From: Novosphingobium sp. Rr 2-17
GTDB lineage: Bacteria; Pseudomonadota; Alphaproteobacteria; Sphingomonadales; Sphingomonadaceae
Length of the DNA stretch: 64,000 nucleotides
Reading direction: 5' to 3'
Assembly (NCBI RefSeq): GCF_000272475.1
Contig: NZ_AKFJ01000101.1
Coordinates: forward strand, 1 to 64,000
The notes under the pieces were generated by a model. That model was not told the origin of the DNA, made no database searches, and was given only the letters and a program-made list of their open reading frames with translations. Both the position numbers and the translations under genes were made by a program. Positions within the stretch are counted from its first letter, which is position 1; each line of letters opens with the position of its first letter. Of the stretch, positions 37,319-46,836 are shown piece by piece.

Positions 37319-38338
37319 TCAAAGACGCGCGAGCATTTGCAGCGATGCGGCGAAGTAGTCCGTATCTAGCGTCGCAGGCGGGGCGGTTCCCAGCAAGCGA
37401 CCGGCAATCGCCGCACCGCCGTTCGAGACCGGGTAAGGCGCCTGCTCGCCGGTGACAACGTCGATCCAGGCGGGGATGGGCTGGTGCTGCGCCACGCAGG
37501 AACGCCACCAGTCGCTTACCGGCGTCACCAGGCCGGTACGATGGCCAAGCACGGCGTAGAGCGCGATGCGGATGGCGTCGAACCCGAAGCGCGGGGGCTT
37601 TCCGGGAGTAGGCAGGATCTGGTCCTTGCCCGTCATCGTGATCCAGTCGGTCGGCAACTTATGCGGCCCGAAGCGTGCCGCCCGCGTGATCGCTTCGCAA
37701 TCGCGGATGACCGCCCCCCACACCGAGTTACCATCCTGTTTGGCGAAATGATCGAGCGCGGGCCAGACGAAATAGGACGGATTCAACGTCACTTGTCCCG
37801 CCTCGGCAAAGCCTATCATGCCCGGTAGCAGCAATTGGCGATCGTAGCGCGACACCACGCAATGCTGGCGGATCGCGGCGCGAATGCGGCGCGCGCGCGC
37901 CGTCCAGTCCGAATTCGACCATCGCGCGCCGGCCAGCGCCAGCGCCCAGGCGATAACGATGTCGCCATCGGTGGCGTTATTGGGATCGGATACCGGCACG
38001 GACTGGTGCGGGTCGTATCGCCAGGCGTGCAAGTCCACATCGTCGCGGGCCAGCGTCGCCTGTGTCCAATTGGCGATCCGCTCGAACGTGTCGCGGTCGC
38101 TCGCGTTGTAGGCCAGGATCAACCCGTAGCTCTGCCCTTCGGAGTGGCTGATGCGGTTGTTGCCGGTATCGATCACGCGGCCTTGCGGATCGACGAAGCG
38201 GTCGCGCCATTGCGTCCACAGTCCCTCGACCGGCTGGGCGCGGCCTTCGTTGCTACCCGTGTTGCAAGCCGCCGTCAGTGCCACCAGTACTCCCAGCGAA
38301 AACGTCCGTCGATCGACGGACCAACGATCATCGGCCAT
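37319..38338 (-). CDS. bcsZ: Periplasmic endo-1,4-beta-glucanase of the cellulose operon (GH8)
   Basis: A 339-residue GH8 enzyme. The N-terminus has a Tat-like RRTFSLG followed by a lipobox-like LTAAC (Cys25), so it may be a lipoprotein. Catalytic residues are visible as Glu67 in HSEGQSYG (general acid) and the aspartates of NATDGD (124/126), with the conserved DPNNATDGDIVIAWAL and WITMTGKDQ segments. BcsZ trims nascent cellulose in the periplasm and is needed for normal fibre formation. It is the last gene of the operon and overlaps bcsD by 11 bp. Confidence 0.93.
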   Translation of the reverse strand: MADDRWSVDRRTFSLGVLVALTAACNTGSNEGRAQPVEGLWTQWRDRFVDPQGRVIDTGNNRISHSEGQSYGLILAYNASDRDTFERIANWTQATLARDDVDLHAWRYDPHQSVPVSDPNNATDGDIVIAWALALAGARWSNSDWTARARRIRAAIRQHCVVSRYDRQLLLPGMIGFAEAGQVTLNPSYFVWPALDHFAKQDGNSVWGAVIRDCEAITRAARFGPHKLPTDWITMTGKDQILPTPGKPPRFGFDAIRIALYAVLGHRTGLVTPVSDWWRSCVAQHQPIPAWIDVVTGEQAPYPVSNGGAAIAGRLLGTAPPATLDTDYFAASLQMLARL

Positions 38339-38789
38339 GACGCAACTCGACGGTGTTCCCCTTCCACTGGGCCGTGGTCGTCAAGGCCGGGCCACTGCCC
38401 AGCACCCGGAACCAGCCGTCGTAGGCGCCTTCCAGAACCGCGAGCAGCATCATCGCCCAATGCCCCTCGGAGTCAGCCGCGATATTGTTCGGCAGATCCC
38501 GGTGCTCCACGATGATCGAGTCCTTGCCGACCGCCAGGTCAACTTCGCCCCAATCGAGCGCCTGCCAGAATGCGTTGATCCGCGCGCGCAGCACCGAGGC
38601 GTCGTTCACGCCCTCCAGTGGTTCCAATGCCCCCATCCGCTTGCCGATCGCATGGAAGAACCCGCGCGCCTGCTCTTCGGGCACGCCTTCGCAAACCTCG
38701 GCAGCGGTGGACAGGGCCAGCAGGGCGAGGCCGCCGACGCCGACTTCACCCGCGTTCTGGCGAGCCTGGGGAAATGCCTGCATCTTCAT
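38328..38789 (-). CDS. bcsD: Cellulose synthase subunit D
   Basis: A 153-residue soluble protein with no signal peptide. The C-terminal half resembles Komagataeibacter BcsD (156 aa): INAFWQALDWGEVDLAVGKDSIIVEHRDLP, then WAMMLLAVLEGAYDGWFRVLGSGP. In Komagataeibacter BcsD forms an octameric cylinder in the periplasm that orders glucan chains into crystalline ribbons. Its start overlaps the bcsC stop (TAATG) and its end overlaps bcsZ, so it is an integral part of the operon. Sequence conservation in this family is low; position and length support the call. Confidence 0.82.
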   Translation of the reverse strand: MKMQAFPQARQNAGEVGVGGLALLALSTAAEVCEGVPEEQARGFFHAIGKRMGALEPLEGVNDASVLRARINAFWQALDWGEVDLAVGKDSIIVEHRDLPNNIAADSEGHWAMMLLAVLEGAYDGWFRVLGSGPALTTTAQWKGNTVELRHGR

Positions 38790-41700
38790 TACTTGGTGCT
38801 CCCGAGGCTCTGGCGGACGCCGAGCATGCTGCGGAATTCTTTATAGCTGCCGAACGTGCTGTAGTTCGCCTCGCCACCGATCCGGGTGTTATCCCCGATC
38901 TTGTAATACGCCGATCCACCCGCGGACAGTGCGAAGCCGGTCTTGCTCAAGCTGTCGTAGTACGACCGCACATCGCTGTTGAGCGCCTTGAGGTTGTCCA
39001 GTTCCGCCTGTGCCACCAGGTCAGTGGGGTAGAGCGAGGTCTGCTCTTCCTTGTAGCTTTGGAAACCCGGAGTGAAGTTGGCGTGGGCTTCCAACTGCTG
39101 GTTCTCGTAGTTGTAGTTCACCGGGAAGCCGACCGAGATGAAGCTTTGCGGGCTGAAATAGCCGCCGTGGCCATAGGTGAAGTAGTTCTGGCTGTTGTCG
39201 TAGCTTTGGTAGTTCACATTCAGGCCGGCGGTCACGCTGGAGTGCGTGCCCTTATAGGCGCGCAGATAGCCGCCCATGTTGGCCTCGTAGCCAGTGTTGT
39301 TGCGCACGTTCTCGCCGCGTAGGCGGTAATAGCGGCCTTCTGCGTAAACGCCGGTGCCATCGCGATCGTAGGACAGACCCAGCCCGCCCGCCGTGCGCAT
39401 GACTTGCCCCCAGCGCTCGCCCGTCACCGGATCGCGGGTGCCGGCGTAAGAGATCACCGAATCGGTTACCGGCTTACGCTCGACGAAGGCTGTGACGCGG
39501 GTGTTCTCGCCCAGCTTGGGCGATACGGCGGCGCGGCCTGTGAACTTGGTGCTGCCCATGCCGACCGGCGTCGTTCCAGCTTCCAACTGTACCGTATCGT
39601 CCTCGTACCCGGCCGCGAAAGCCACGCCCGAGGCTTGTTGGGTATCGGCGTTGACGAGCGCGCTGGTCTCTTTGTCGACGATCGCTTGCGCCTCGATCGT
39701 GGCATTGCGGCCGAAACGGGCAAGGCCCGAGCCGGTGGGACGGCCGGAATCGGCCACCGTGGCCTCTGCTTTGGCATAGACCCGTCCGCCGAGCAGGCTC
39801 GTCGACATCTTGGCCGACCCCTTGATCTCGTTCAGCTTGCTCAAGCCGGTTTCGCCCGAACGCGACCGATAGTCGGTACGCACATCGACGCGCGGGCCTG
39901 AATCCTGCGCCAGGGAAGCGATTTCGGTCTGGATCTGGTTCATCACCGGATCGCCGCTATAGACGGTCTGCTGCGGCGCTGCGCCTGCATCAACGACCGG
40001 AGCGTCATAGGTATTCGCGCCTTGCACGCCCGCTGCACTCCAGCCGCCCTGAGCCTGGGAATAGCTTGCTGCCGACGCCGCTTGGGGAGCGGCATAAGTG
40101 CCTTGCGCGTAGTTTGTTTGGCCATAAGTCGGGGTAGCAGAGGTGGGCGGCAAAGCTGGTCCCGAAGCCGGCTGCGGATAGGCTGCCTGGCCATACGCGG
40201 GCTGCGCATAAGCGGGCTGCGCATAAGCGGGCTGGGCATAGGCTGCCGGCGTAGGCAGACGCGAACCGCTGCCGAGCGCGAACGGGTTGAGCTGGGGAGC
40301 TGGTGCTGCCGATGCCTGGTTGCGGAACGGATTGCCGCCGCCCTGTCCCATTGCCGCACCCGGAGCGGCAAAGCCGGCGAACGGGTTCGCGCCGGCCACT
40401 GCCGTGGTTTGGCTGCGGGTGTAGAGCGCTCGCGCATCTTTCAGCAGGCCGATCGCTGCGCGTTCGTTACCCCGCGCGCGCTCGACCGAAGCCAGCATCA
40501 TGCGTACTTGGTAGTCCTGCGGGTACTGGCGGAGCAACTGGCGCTGTGCCTGCTGCGACATTTCGCGATCGCCCGCGGCTTGTGCAGTGTCCGCGAGGCC
40601 AAGCAGCGCGTCCTTGTCACCAGGCCGGCGCTGGAGCACCATCTGGAAGCTCTGCGCCGCCTTTCCGGGCATGCCGCCGCTCTGGTACAGTCGGGCAATG
40701 CCCATCAGGATTTCGGGGTTGTCCGGCGCAGCGCCATAGGCGGACTGCAGAATGTCGAAACTTTCGGCATAGCGGCCCGCCAGACGCGCGTTGTCCGCCT
40801 GGCTGACCATCATTCCTGCGTTGATGCGGGCATAGGCGCGCTGACCGTCCGGGCTGTTGCCGGCAAGCTGGGCGGCGCGCGCGAGCGCCTGCTGGGCAAG
40901 GTCGGTGCGGCCAGCGCGGGCCAGCACGCCGATCAGGCCTTCGTAATCCTCGATATTGGTGATCTGCCCATCGAGCGCATTCTGCGCGACTTGCGCGGCC
41001 CCCGCCTGGTCGCCAAGGTCGAACAATGCGGTAGCGACGCCCGCCTGCTTGCCCGGAGGAACCGCCGCCATCGACCCCAACTGACGAAGGGCCGCAATCG
41101 CCTGCTGCTGCTGCCCGGTCTTGGCCAGAGCCCGCGCCCGCGTGATCGCGTTATCGGTTTTCACCCCGATCGCCAGGTTGCGCATCGGCGCCGTGCGCTG
41201 GGTTTCGGGGATCATCGAGATCAGCCGCTCGGCCTCGGCGGGGCGCTTGAGATCGTTGTTGAGCAGCGCGGCGGCGTAAAGAGACTCCGCGCTACCGTTG
41301 TTCGCCAGCGATTGCATCAGCGATTCCGCCTCCGGAACCCGCCCGCGCTTAATCATGAATTCGGCGAATTCGTAGCGGATCCACGGGTCTTGCGGATCGA
41401 TGACGATGCCGTTCTGAAATTCCCGCATGGCGCCCATGTCGTCGCCGCGCTCGGCAGCGGCAAGCGCGCGACCGCGGGTGGCGCGCAAGGCGAGCCGCTT
41501 TTCGTCGGTAGCACCAACTTTTCCGGCTTGCCCCGCCTGGCTGTACAGATCAGCCGCATCGGCGAAACGCCCCTGCTTTTCGTAAATGTCCGCCAGCAGT
41601 TCGAGCGCCGGCGACGTGTCCTTGTAGCCCGAGCGGATCAGCGCTTCGGCCTGGCTTTGGGCGTCGCTCACGCGGCCCTGGGCCAGCGCGGTGCGCGCCG

Positions 41701-42370
41701 CGCCCAGATCGGCGAAGAAGCGGGCGGAAGCGAGACCTTCGGCCCACTGGCTGGCCTTGCCCAGGCGCGAGGCCTGCTCGAGATAGTCCGATGCTTGCGC
41801 GAAATTGCCTTGGCGCAAACGCACCAGGCCCAACCCACCCAGCGCATCGGGATCGCGGCGATTAACCGTCAGGGCGCGCTGGAACTGCGCTTCGGCAGAC
41901 GCGAGATTGCCATCGTCCAGTGCGTCGAAACCCGCCATGCGGGCTTGACCCGCACGGTTGGCAGAGCTGACGGGGGGCGGCGCCGATGGCTTGGCCGGGG
42001 CGGGACGCTCAACCGCCGCGACTGGCCGCGCAGGTTCGGCCCGAACGCGCTCCGGCACCGGCGCGGGCTTGGAGCGGGGCGCGGCTGCGGGTTTGGGGGC
42101 CGGGGCCGGCGCTGACAGGCTTTTGAGCGAGGGATGGTTGGGATCGATCGCGCGAGCACGGCGAATGGCTTGTTGAGCCAGATCCTCACGCCCCTTCGAA
42201 CGCCAATACTTCGCCTGCTGCACCAGAGCCTCGACGCCCGCGCTTTGCGCCCAAACCGGCTGGGGCACAGCCATCGGCGCGACCGCGACGACCGATGCCG
42301 ACAGCATCAGCGCCATTCCCGGCTTGGACGCCCGGCGGAAAGGACGCGTCAAATTCTTGGCAGAAGTCAT
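38789..42370 (-). CDS. bcsC: Cellulose export outer-membrane protein BcsC
   Basis: The ATG at 42370 overlaps the bcsAB stop (ATGA) and gives 1193 residues. The signal peptide is about 1-42 (cleavage after PVWAQ region). A Pro/Ala linker (about 65-125) follows the first TPR, then about 18 TPR-like repeats to residue 660 (for example GLGLVRLRQGNFAQASDYLEQA). An unusual Pro/Tyr/Gln/Ala-rich insert with AYAQP pentapeptides lies at about 690-780. The C-terminal BCSC barrel (about 850-1193) ends the protein. The TPR scaffold spans the periplasm and the barrel exports the glucan. Confidence 0.93.
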   Translation of the reverse strand: MTSAKNLTRPFRRASKPGMALMLSASVVAVAPMAVPQPVWAQSAGVEALVQQAKYWRSKGREDLAQQAIRRARAIDPNHPSLKSLSAPAPAPKPAAAPRSKPAPVPERVRAEPARPVAAVERPAPAKPSAPPPVSSANRAGQARMAGFDALDDGNLASAEAQFQRALTVNRRDPDALGGLGLVRLRQGNFAQASDYLEQASRLGKASQWAEGLASARFFADLGAARTALAQGRVSDAQSQAEALIRSGYKDTSPALELLADIYEKQGRFADAADLYSQAGQAGKVGATDEKRLALRATRGRALAAAERGDDMGAMREFQNGIVIDPQDPWIRYEFAEFMIKRGRVPEAESLMQSLANNGSAESLYAAALLNNDLKRPAEAERLISMIPETQRTAPMRNLAIGVKTDNAITRARALAKTGQQQQAIAALRQLGSMAAVPPGKQAGVATALFDLGDQAGAAQVAQNALDGQITNIEDYEGLIGVLARAGRTDLAQQALARAAQLAGNSPDGQRAYARINAGMMVSQADNARLAGRYAESFDILQSAYGAAPDNPEILMGIARLYQSGGMPGKAAQSFQMVLQRRPGDKDALLGLADTAQAAGDREMSQQAQRQLLRQYPQDYQVRMMLASVERARGNERAAIGLLKDARALYTRSQTTAVAGANPFAGFAAPGAAMGQGGGNPFRNQASAAPAPQLNPFALGSGSRLPTPAAYAQPAYAQPAYAQPAYGQAAYPQPASGPALPPTSATPTYGQTNYAQGTYAAPQAASAASYSQAQGGWSAAGVQGANTYDAPVVDAGAAPQQTVYSGDPVMNQIQTEIASLAQDSGPRVDVRTDYRSRSGETGLSKLNEIKGSAKMSTSLLGGRVYAKAEATVADSGRPTGSGLARFGRNATIEAQAIVDKETSALVNADTQQASGVAFAAGYEDDTVQLEAGTTPVGMGSTKFTGRAAVSPKLGENTRVTAFVERKPVTDSVISYAGTRDPVTGERWGQVMRTAGGLGLSYDRDGTGVYAEGRYYRLRGENVRNNTGYEANMGGYLRAYKGTHSSVTAGLNVNYQSYDNSQNYFTYGHGGYFSPQSFISVGFPVNYNYENQQLEAHANFTPGFQSYKEEQTSLYPTDLVAQAELDNLKALNSDVRSYYDSLSKTGFALSAGGSAYYKIGDNTRIGGEANYSTFGSYKEFRSMLGVRQSLGSTK
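40186..40245 (-). repeat. 15-bp tandem repeat encoding AYAQP pentapeptides in bcsC
   Basis: Two identical 15-bp units (GCTGCGCATAAGCGG at 40201-40215 and 40216-40230) are flanked by one degenerate copy on each side. They encode successive AYAQP units in the linker between the TPR scaffold and the barrel. Confidence 0.8.
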
Positions 42371-45300
42371 GAATGGTCGTCCTGACGGCCGAGACGGCGC
42401 TGGGCCTGACGGCGGAAGTAGAGATAGGCGGGTCCGGCAAGGATCGTCGCGAGGAAGAGCGTGAACAGTCCCAGCATCCAGGGGCGCTGGCTGGTCCAAT
42501 AGGCCAGCTTCATCCAGATCGGCAGCGAGCCGACCCAATAGCGATCGCCGATCGCGAAGCTGGTCATGCCGTCGCCGCGCGTTACGGCCAGATCGCCCTG
42601 GATCGCGGCGTTGATCTTGGCGTCTGACATGCCCTCGACCAGCGCGGGGAGCGCAGCGCCGTCGTCGGAGATCAGCGCCACCACGGTGCGATCGGCGGTG
42701 TAGGGAGAGCGGAAGCTGACGATGCCCGAAAACCCGCGCGAGTCATAGACGACCGGCGCGGCCATCGCAGGATCGTCACGCCCCGAGCCGCCGAACAAGG
42801 CGGTCACGTTCTGCAGCGGCGAACGTTCGGTCACCCGCAGGCGGCCATTCTGGAAATGAACCGGCGCATTCTCGAACAAGCCATCTGCGCCGGCGAGACT
42901 GACGTTGCCGATCACCAGGATGTCCTGATAGGCAAGCTGGTCTGCATCGATCGCCGAGGTCACCGTCAGTCCCGTGACCGGAACCCCGGTAGAATCTCCG
43001 AAGCGGCCCATCAGTTGGAGGAACGCCTCGATCGAGGGCAGCGAAGGGTTGTCGGCCATGACCACGGTGGTTTCCGCCAGGTCCGGTGCGGCGGTGAAGG
43101 GGAAGCCGGCGCCGGCAAAGGTGGCAAGGTCCGGCATCAGGATCGCGTGGTAGGCGCTGGTCAGGTCGATCGTGCTGGTGGGATCGACGGAGACGCGCAC
43201 ATTGTCCGGCAAAGTGCCGGTGCATTTCTTCTTGTCGGCGATGATGAGGTTGTAATCGAAGGTCAGCTCGTTCTGGCCGAACAAGTTGTAGCGCGGCAGG
43301 ACGACGCTGGCGGTGGAATCCTGGCTCTTGGCACCCGAGTTGCCGAACAGTTCGCTCCACCAACTTGCGCCCAGCGGCAAGGTCTTGAGGTATTGCCCGT
43401 TGATCGACACGTCCAGGCGCGAGGCGCGCTTATCCAGCCACTGCGCCACCGGATAACGGTAGCCAAGGTTCAGCTTGCCGCCGTCGCGCGGCCAGAAGAA
43501 CAAGTCCGGCGAAACGCGGAAGCGCGTTGTCAGCGGGCCGGGCGGGATGCCCATGCCCAGTAGTTCGTACCCTTGCGCGATCGAGCCGAGCTGCACTTCC
43601 TTGTCGGTCGAAATCCAGCGCAGCGCGCCGTAACGCGCCCAGGTGGGAATGCGCACGCCGTCGAAAGACATGCGCTGTCCGCCGAACACGCCGCGGCCCA
43701 GCGCGATCGCGGCGGCGGCAGTGCGCAAATCATCGTCGTTACGGCCCATGATGACCAGCAGCGTGCCTGCCGGATCGACCGGGTTGGTGACGGCAGCGGC
43801 GGTAGGGCCCGAGGCGGGCGCGATGTTCAGGCCCGGGATCGACTGGCCAGACTTGAGGAAGACGATGGCATTGCCGCGCGGCAGCGAGCCGATGACCGGC
43901 TTGAACGAGAACCCGCGATAGCTGGACAGCGCGCCCAGCCACGAAGCCGTCGAGGCTGCCGCTTCCAGTTCACCGGGATGAGGTTGGCCGGCAAAGACGA
44001 AGGGGATCTGCAGCTTGAGGTTCTGACCCTTGTCGAAGAACGGCAGCGGCAGCCGCGACAAATCCGGCTTGAACGGAAGCGGTTGATAATTGAAATCCAC
44101 CCATGAGCGGGTGTTGCTGACATTGGCCCATAGCGAGGAATGGAACGGATCTTCGCAATCGCGGGCGTAGTGGCCGATCAAACGCAGGTTGATCTGGTTG
44201 TCGCCCGGCAGGAACAACGCCGGATTTACGGGAATATCCAGGACCTGGCCGGAAGAGTTGGCGCGGGTCAACGGCATCGTCTGGACCACTTCGCCGTTGA
44301 CGATCACCACCAGTTGGCTGAGATCATCCAGCATCGCAGGCGACCACGCCATCTGCACATGCAGCACGGCGCCAGTCACGACGCGGTCCTGCCGCATGCC
44401 GAACGGGATGCCGATCTCGCCTTTGGTGCCTTGCAGACGGATCGGGCGCGAAATGCGCAGATCCTTGAACGTGAGCCGCTCGGACGTGGCACTACCCGTC
44501 GTGGGCGCGCTGTCGGCGTCGGCGCCCGTTGCTGATCGGGTCGCCGATGTCACGGGCGCTGCATGGACTTGCGAAGTGCCGATCACCAATCCGGCCACGC
44601 CCAAAACCAGGACGGCCATGATCGCGGCAGCGCGGGCAACGGGAACGAACGCTTTGGCCTCAGCAGCCTTATGCGCCTTGTGCTCGGCTTCGCTTTCCTT
44701 GCGATGCGCTGCTGCGGAAGCCGATTCCACGCGCTGGATGACCCGGCGCTCTGCGACATTGAGCCGCAGCATCCGCTTGAGCGTCACCATGTCCACCTTG
44801 ATGATATCGATGAGCGAGCGCAGGCCGCTGACGGGGGCGTAAGCGGCGGAGGCCTGCCAGGCGTCGGCCCGTCCCATCACCGCGCGCACCAGATGGCGGC
44901 CCGCGAGCTGATCGAGCTGTTCGAAGCGAACGTAGGCATTGGTTTCGTTCACGCGCACGGTCTCGACCGGGATCGACAAGACTTCGTCGCCCATAGCCAT
45001 CGTGATGTGGCTGACGGTCCGGTCGCGCGTCGGCATGTCCGAAGGCAGCGCCAGCGCTGCGCCACCCATCGAAATATCGATCGTGCGCGCCGGCACGGTG
45101 TGGCCCGATGCGAGGTAAGCCGTAACCGGTAAGCTAACGGGAACGCGGATGTGCTGGCGTGCCTGGCGCGTTTCACGAGCGACGGAAACCGCCGCCAGCA
45201 AGATGATGAGGCTGAACGATGCCCATGCCACGTTCAACACAAGCGTATCGGTCTGGACGTTGAACATATAGGGGAAGAACATCCATTTCACCACCGCCAT

Positions 45301-46836
45301 GGAGATACCGATGACGATGAGTGCGATGCAGATCAAGTGTGGCTTGACAATTCCCCAGTCAAAATACGTTTTGTCGAGCAATTCGCCCTTGTCCGTGACG
45401 TTGAACTTGCCCTTACGCGGCTGAAACCAGGTCGCGACCGTCGGTTTCACCAGATGGAACGCCAGGATCGTCTCGTAGACCTCACCCCAGAAAGGACGAC
45501 GATCGCCGCCCTGGGTGCGCTCGTTAGCTACCGACGAGCAGAACAAGTGCGGCATGGCGTACGAGAAGATCAGTCCGGCTGAGGCCTGGATGATGTTCTG
45601 GCCGAAGATCAGATAGGCCAGCGGGCTGGTAAGAAAGACGATGCGGGGCAGCGGATACTGGAAGTGCAGCATCGCGTTGAGGTAGCACAAGCGTTGCTGC
45701 CACTTCAGGCCCCGGCCTAGCAGCGGATTGTCGATGCGCATGATCTGGGTCATGCCGCGCGCCCAGCGGATGCGCTGGCCGACGTGGAGGACAAGGCGTT
45801 CGGTGGCAAGACCGGCCGACAAGCGCGCGCTGATGTAGGCGGTATTCCACCCCATCCGCTGCAGCTTGAGCGCGGTATGCGCGTCCTCGGTCACGGTTTC
45901 GCCGGCAAAGCCGTTGGTTTGCTGCAGCGCTTCGCGGCGGATAATCGCGCACGAACCGCAAAAGAAGGTCGCGTTCCACAAGTCGTTGCCGCCCTGGACG
46001 GCGCCGTAGAACAGATCGCCCTCACCTGGCATGTCACCCATGGTCGAGGCCAGGTTGCGCTGAACCGGATCGGGCGAATACATGTGGTGCGGGGTCTGGA
46101 TCAGGGCGAGGCGCTGATCCTGCTGGAACCAGCCGATGGTCAGTTGCAGAAAAGCGCGGGTCGGAACGTGATCGCAGTCGAAGATCGCGATCAGCTCGCC
46201 GTCGGTCTTTTTCATCGCTGCGTTGAGGTTGCCCGCCTTAGCGTGCAGGTTGTTGTCGCGAGTGATGTAACCGCAGCCCGCTTCCTTGGCAAACGCGCGA
46301 AATTCGGGGCGCTTGCCGTCGTCGAGGATGAAGACCCGGTAGCGATCGATCGGGTAATCGAGGTCTTGTGCAGCGAACACCGTGTTACGCACGATGTCGA
46401 GGCTCTCGTTGTAGGTCGGGATATAGATATCGACCACGGGCCAAGTGCCCGGCTCGCCGGTAGGCTCGATCACTTGGCGATCCAGCGGATAGCTCGTCTG
46501 CAAGAATCCCAGCAAAAGGATGGCCCAGGCGTACAACTCTGCCAGGTAAAGCCCGGTGCCGAACACGAATTCGGGCAGCGTGCCGAAGGCGAGCGTCTGC
46601 GTCGTGCGCCAGAAGATGTAGCGCGTAGACACCAGGACTGCGAGGATGCCGAGCGCGAGCGCGCCTTGCTTGCCCTTCCAGCGCTTGAGGACGAGCGCGC
46701 CGAGCATCGTGACGCCGGCGCAGGTCCACTGCGACACACCGTCCAGTGGCACGCCGATCGCCAGCGCGGCGATCAGCACGATCGGCACCAGCGCGGCGTA
46801 GCGCACCAGTCGGTTGGAGGGCAGGTTCAAGATCAT
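42367..46836 (-). CDS. bcsAB: Fused cellulose synthase catalytic and c-di-GMP-binding subunits BcsA-BcsB
   Basis: A 1489-residue fusion. The BcsA half has N-terminal transmembrane helices, the GT2 domain with LDDGK (172-174), DCD (220-222), TED (316-318) and QRIRW (354-358), then further membrane helices. A PilZ domain (about 555-660) has R560-QHI-R564 and DISMGG (587-592), the two c-di-GMP contacts. A linker helix (about 733-754) then leads to the BcsB half (about 785-1489), which ends in a transmembrane anchor near 1455. Fusion is as in Komagataeibacter AcsAB. It polymerises UDP-glucose into beta-1,4-glucan at the inner membrane under c-di-GMP control. It is coupled to bcsQ upstream and bcsC downstream by ATGA overlaps. 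Confidence 0.96.
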   Translation of the reverse strand: MILNLPSNRLVRYAALVPIVLIAALAIGVPLDGVSQWTCAGVTMLGALVLKRWKGKQGALALGILAVLVSTRYIFWRTTQTLAFGTLPEFVFGTGLYLAELYAWAILLLGFLQTSYPLDRQVIEPTGEPGTWPVVDIYIPTYNESLDIVRNTVFAAQDLDYPIDRYRVFILDDGKRPEFRAFAKEAGCGYITRDNNLHAKAGNLNAAMKKTDGELIAIFDCDHVPTRAFLQLTIGWFQQDQRLALIQTPHHMYSPDPVQRNLASTMGDMPGEGDLFYGAVQGGNDLWNATFFCGSCAIIRREALQQTNGFAGETVTEDAHTALKLQRMGWNTAYISARLSAGLATERLVLHVGQRIRWARGMTQIMRIDNPLLGRGLKWQQRLCYLNAMLHFQYPLPRIVFLTSPLAYLIFGQNIIQASAGLIFSYAMPHLFCSSVANERTQGGDRRPFWGEVYETILAFHLVKPTVATWFQPRKGKFNVTDKGELLDKTYFDWGIVKPHLICIALIVIGISMAVVKWMFFPYMFNVQTDTLVLNVAWASFSLIILLAAVSVARETRQARQHIRVPVSLPVTAYLASGHTVPARTIDISMGGAALALPSDMPTRDRTVSHITMAMGDEVLSIPVETVRVNETNAYVRFEQLDQLAGRHLVRAVMGRADAWQASAAYAPVSGLRSLIDIIKVDMVTLKRMLRLNVAERRVIQRVESASAAAHRKESEAEHKAHKAAEAKAFVPVARAAAIMAVLVLGVAGLVIGTSQVHAAPVTSATRSATGADADSAPTTGSATSERLTFKDLRISRPIRLQGTKGEIGIPFGMRQDRVVTGAVLHVQMAWSPAMLDDLSQLVVIVNGEVVQTMPLTRANSSGQVLDIPVNPALFLPGDNQINLRLIGHYARDCEDPFHSSLWANVSNTRSWVDFNYQPLPFKPDLSRLPLPFFDKGQNLKLQIPFVFAGQPHPGELEAAASTASWLGALSSYRGFSFKPVIGSLPRGNAIVFLKSGQSIPGLNIAPASGPTAAAVTNPVDPAGTLLVIMGRNDDDLRTAAAAIALGRGVFGGQRMSFDGVRIPTWARYGALRWISTDKEVQLGSIAQGYELLGMGIPPGPLTTRFRVSPDLFFWPRDGGKLNLGYRYPVAQWLDKRASRLDVSINGQYLKTLPLGASWWSELFGNSGAKSQDSTASVVLPRYNLFGQNELTFDYNLIIADKKKCTGTLPDNVRVSVDPTSTIDLTSAYHAILMPDLATFAGAGFPFTAAPDLAETTVVMADNPSLPSIEAFLQLMGRFGDSTGVPVTGLTVTSAIDADQLAYQDILVIGNVSLAGADGLFENAPVHFQNGRLRVTERSPLQNVTALFGGSGRDDPAMAAPVVYDSRGFSGIVSFRSPYTADRTVVALISDDGAALPALVEGMSDAKINAAIQGDLAVTRGDGMTSFAIGDRYWVGSLPIWMKLAYWTSQRPWMLGLFTLFLATILAGPAYLYFRRQAQRRLGRQDDHS

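Noticed and set aside
40186..40245. Tandem repeats considered as a CRISPR fragment
   Set aside because: The units are contiguous without spacers, in frame within bcsC and encode a pentapeptide.
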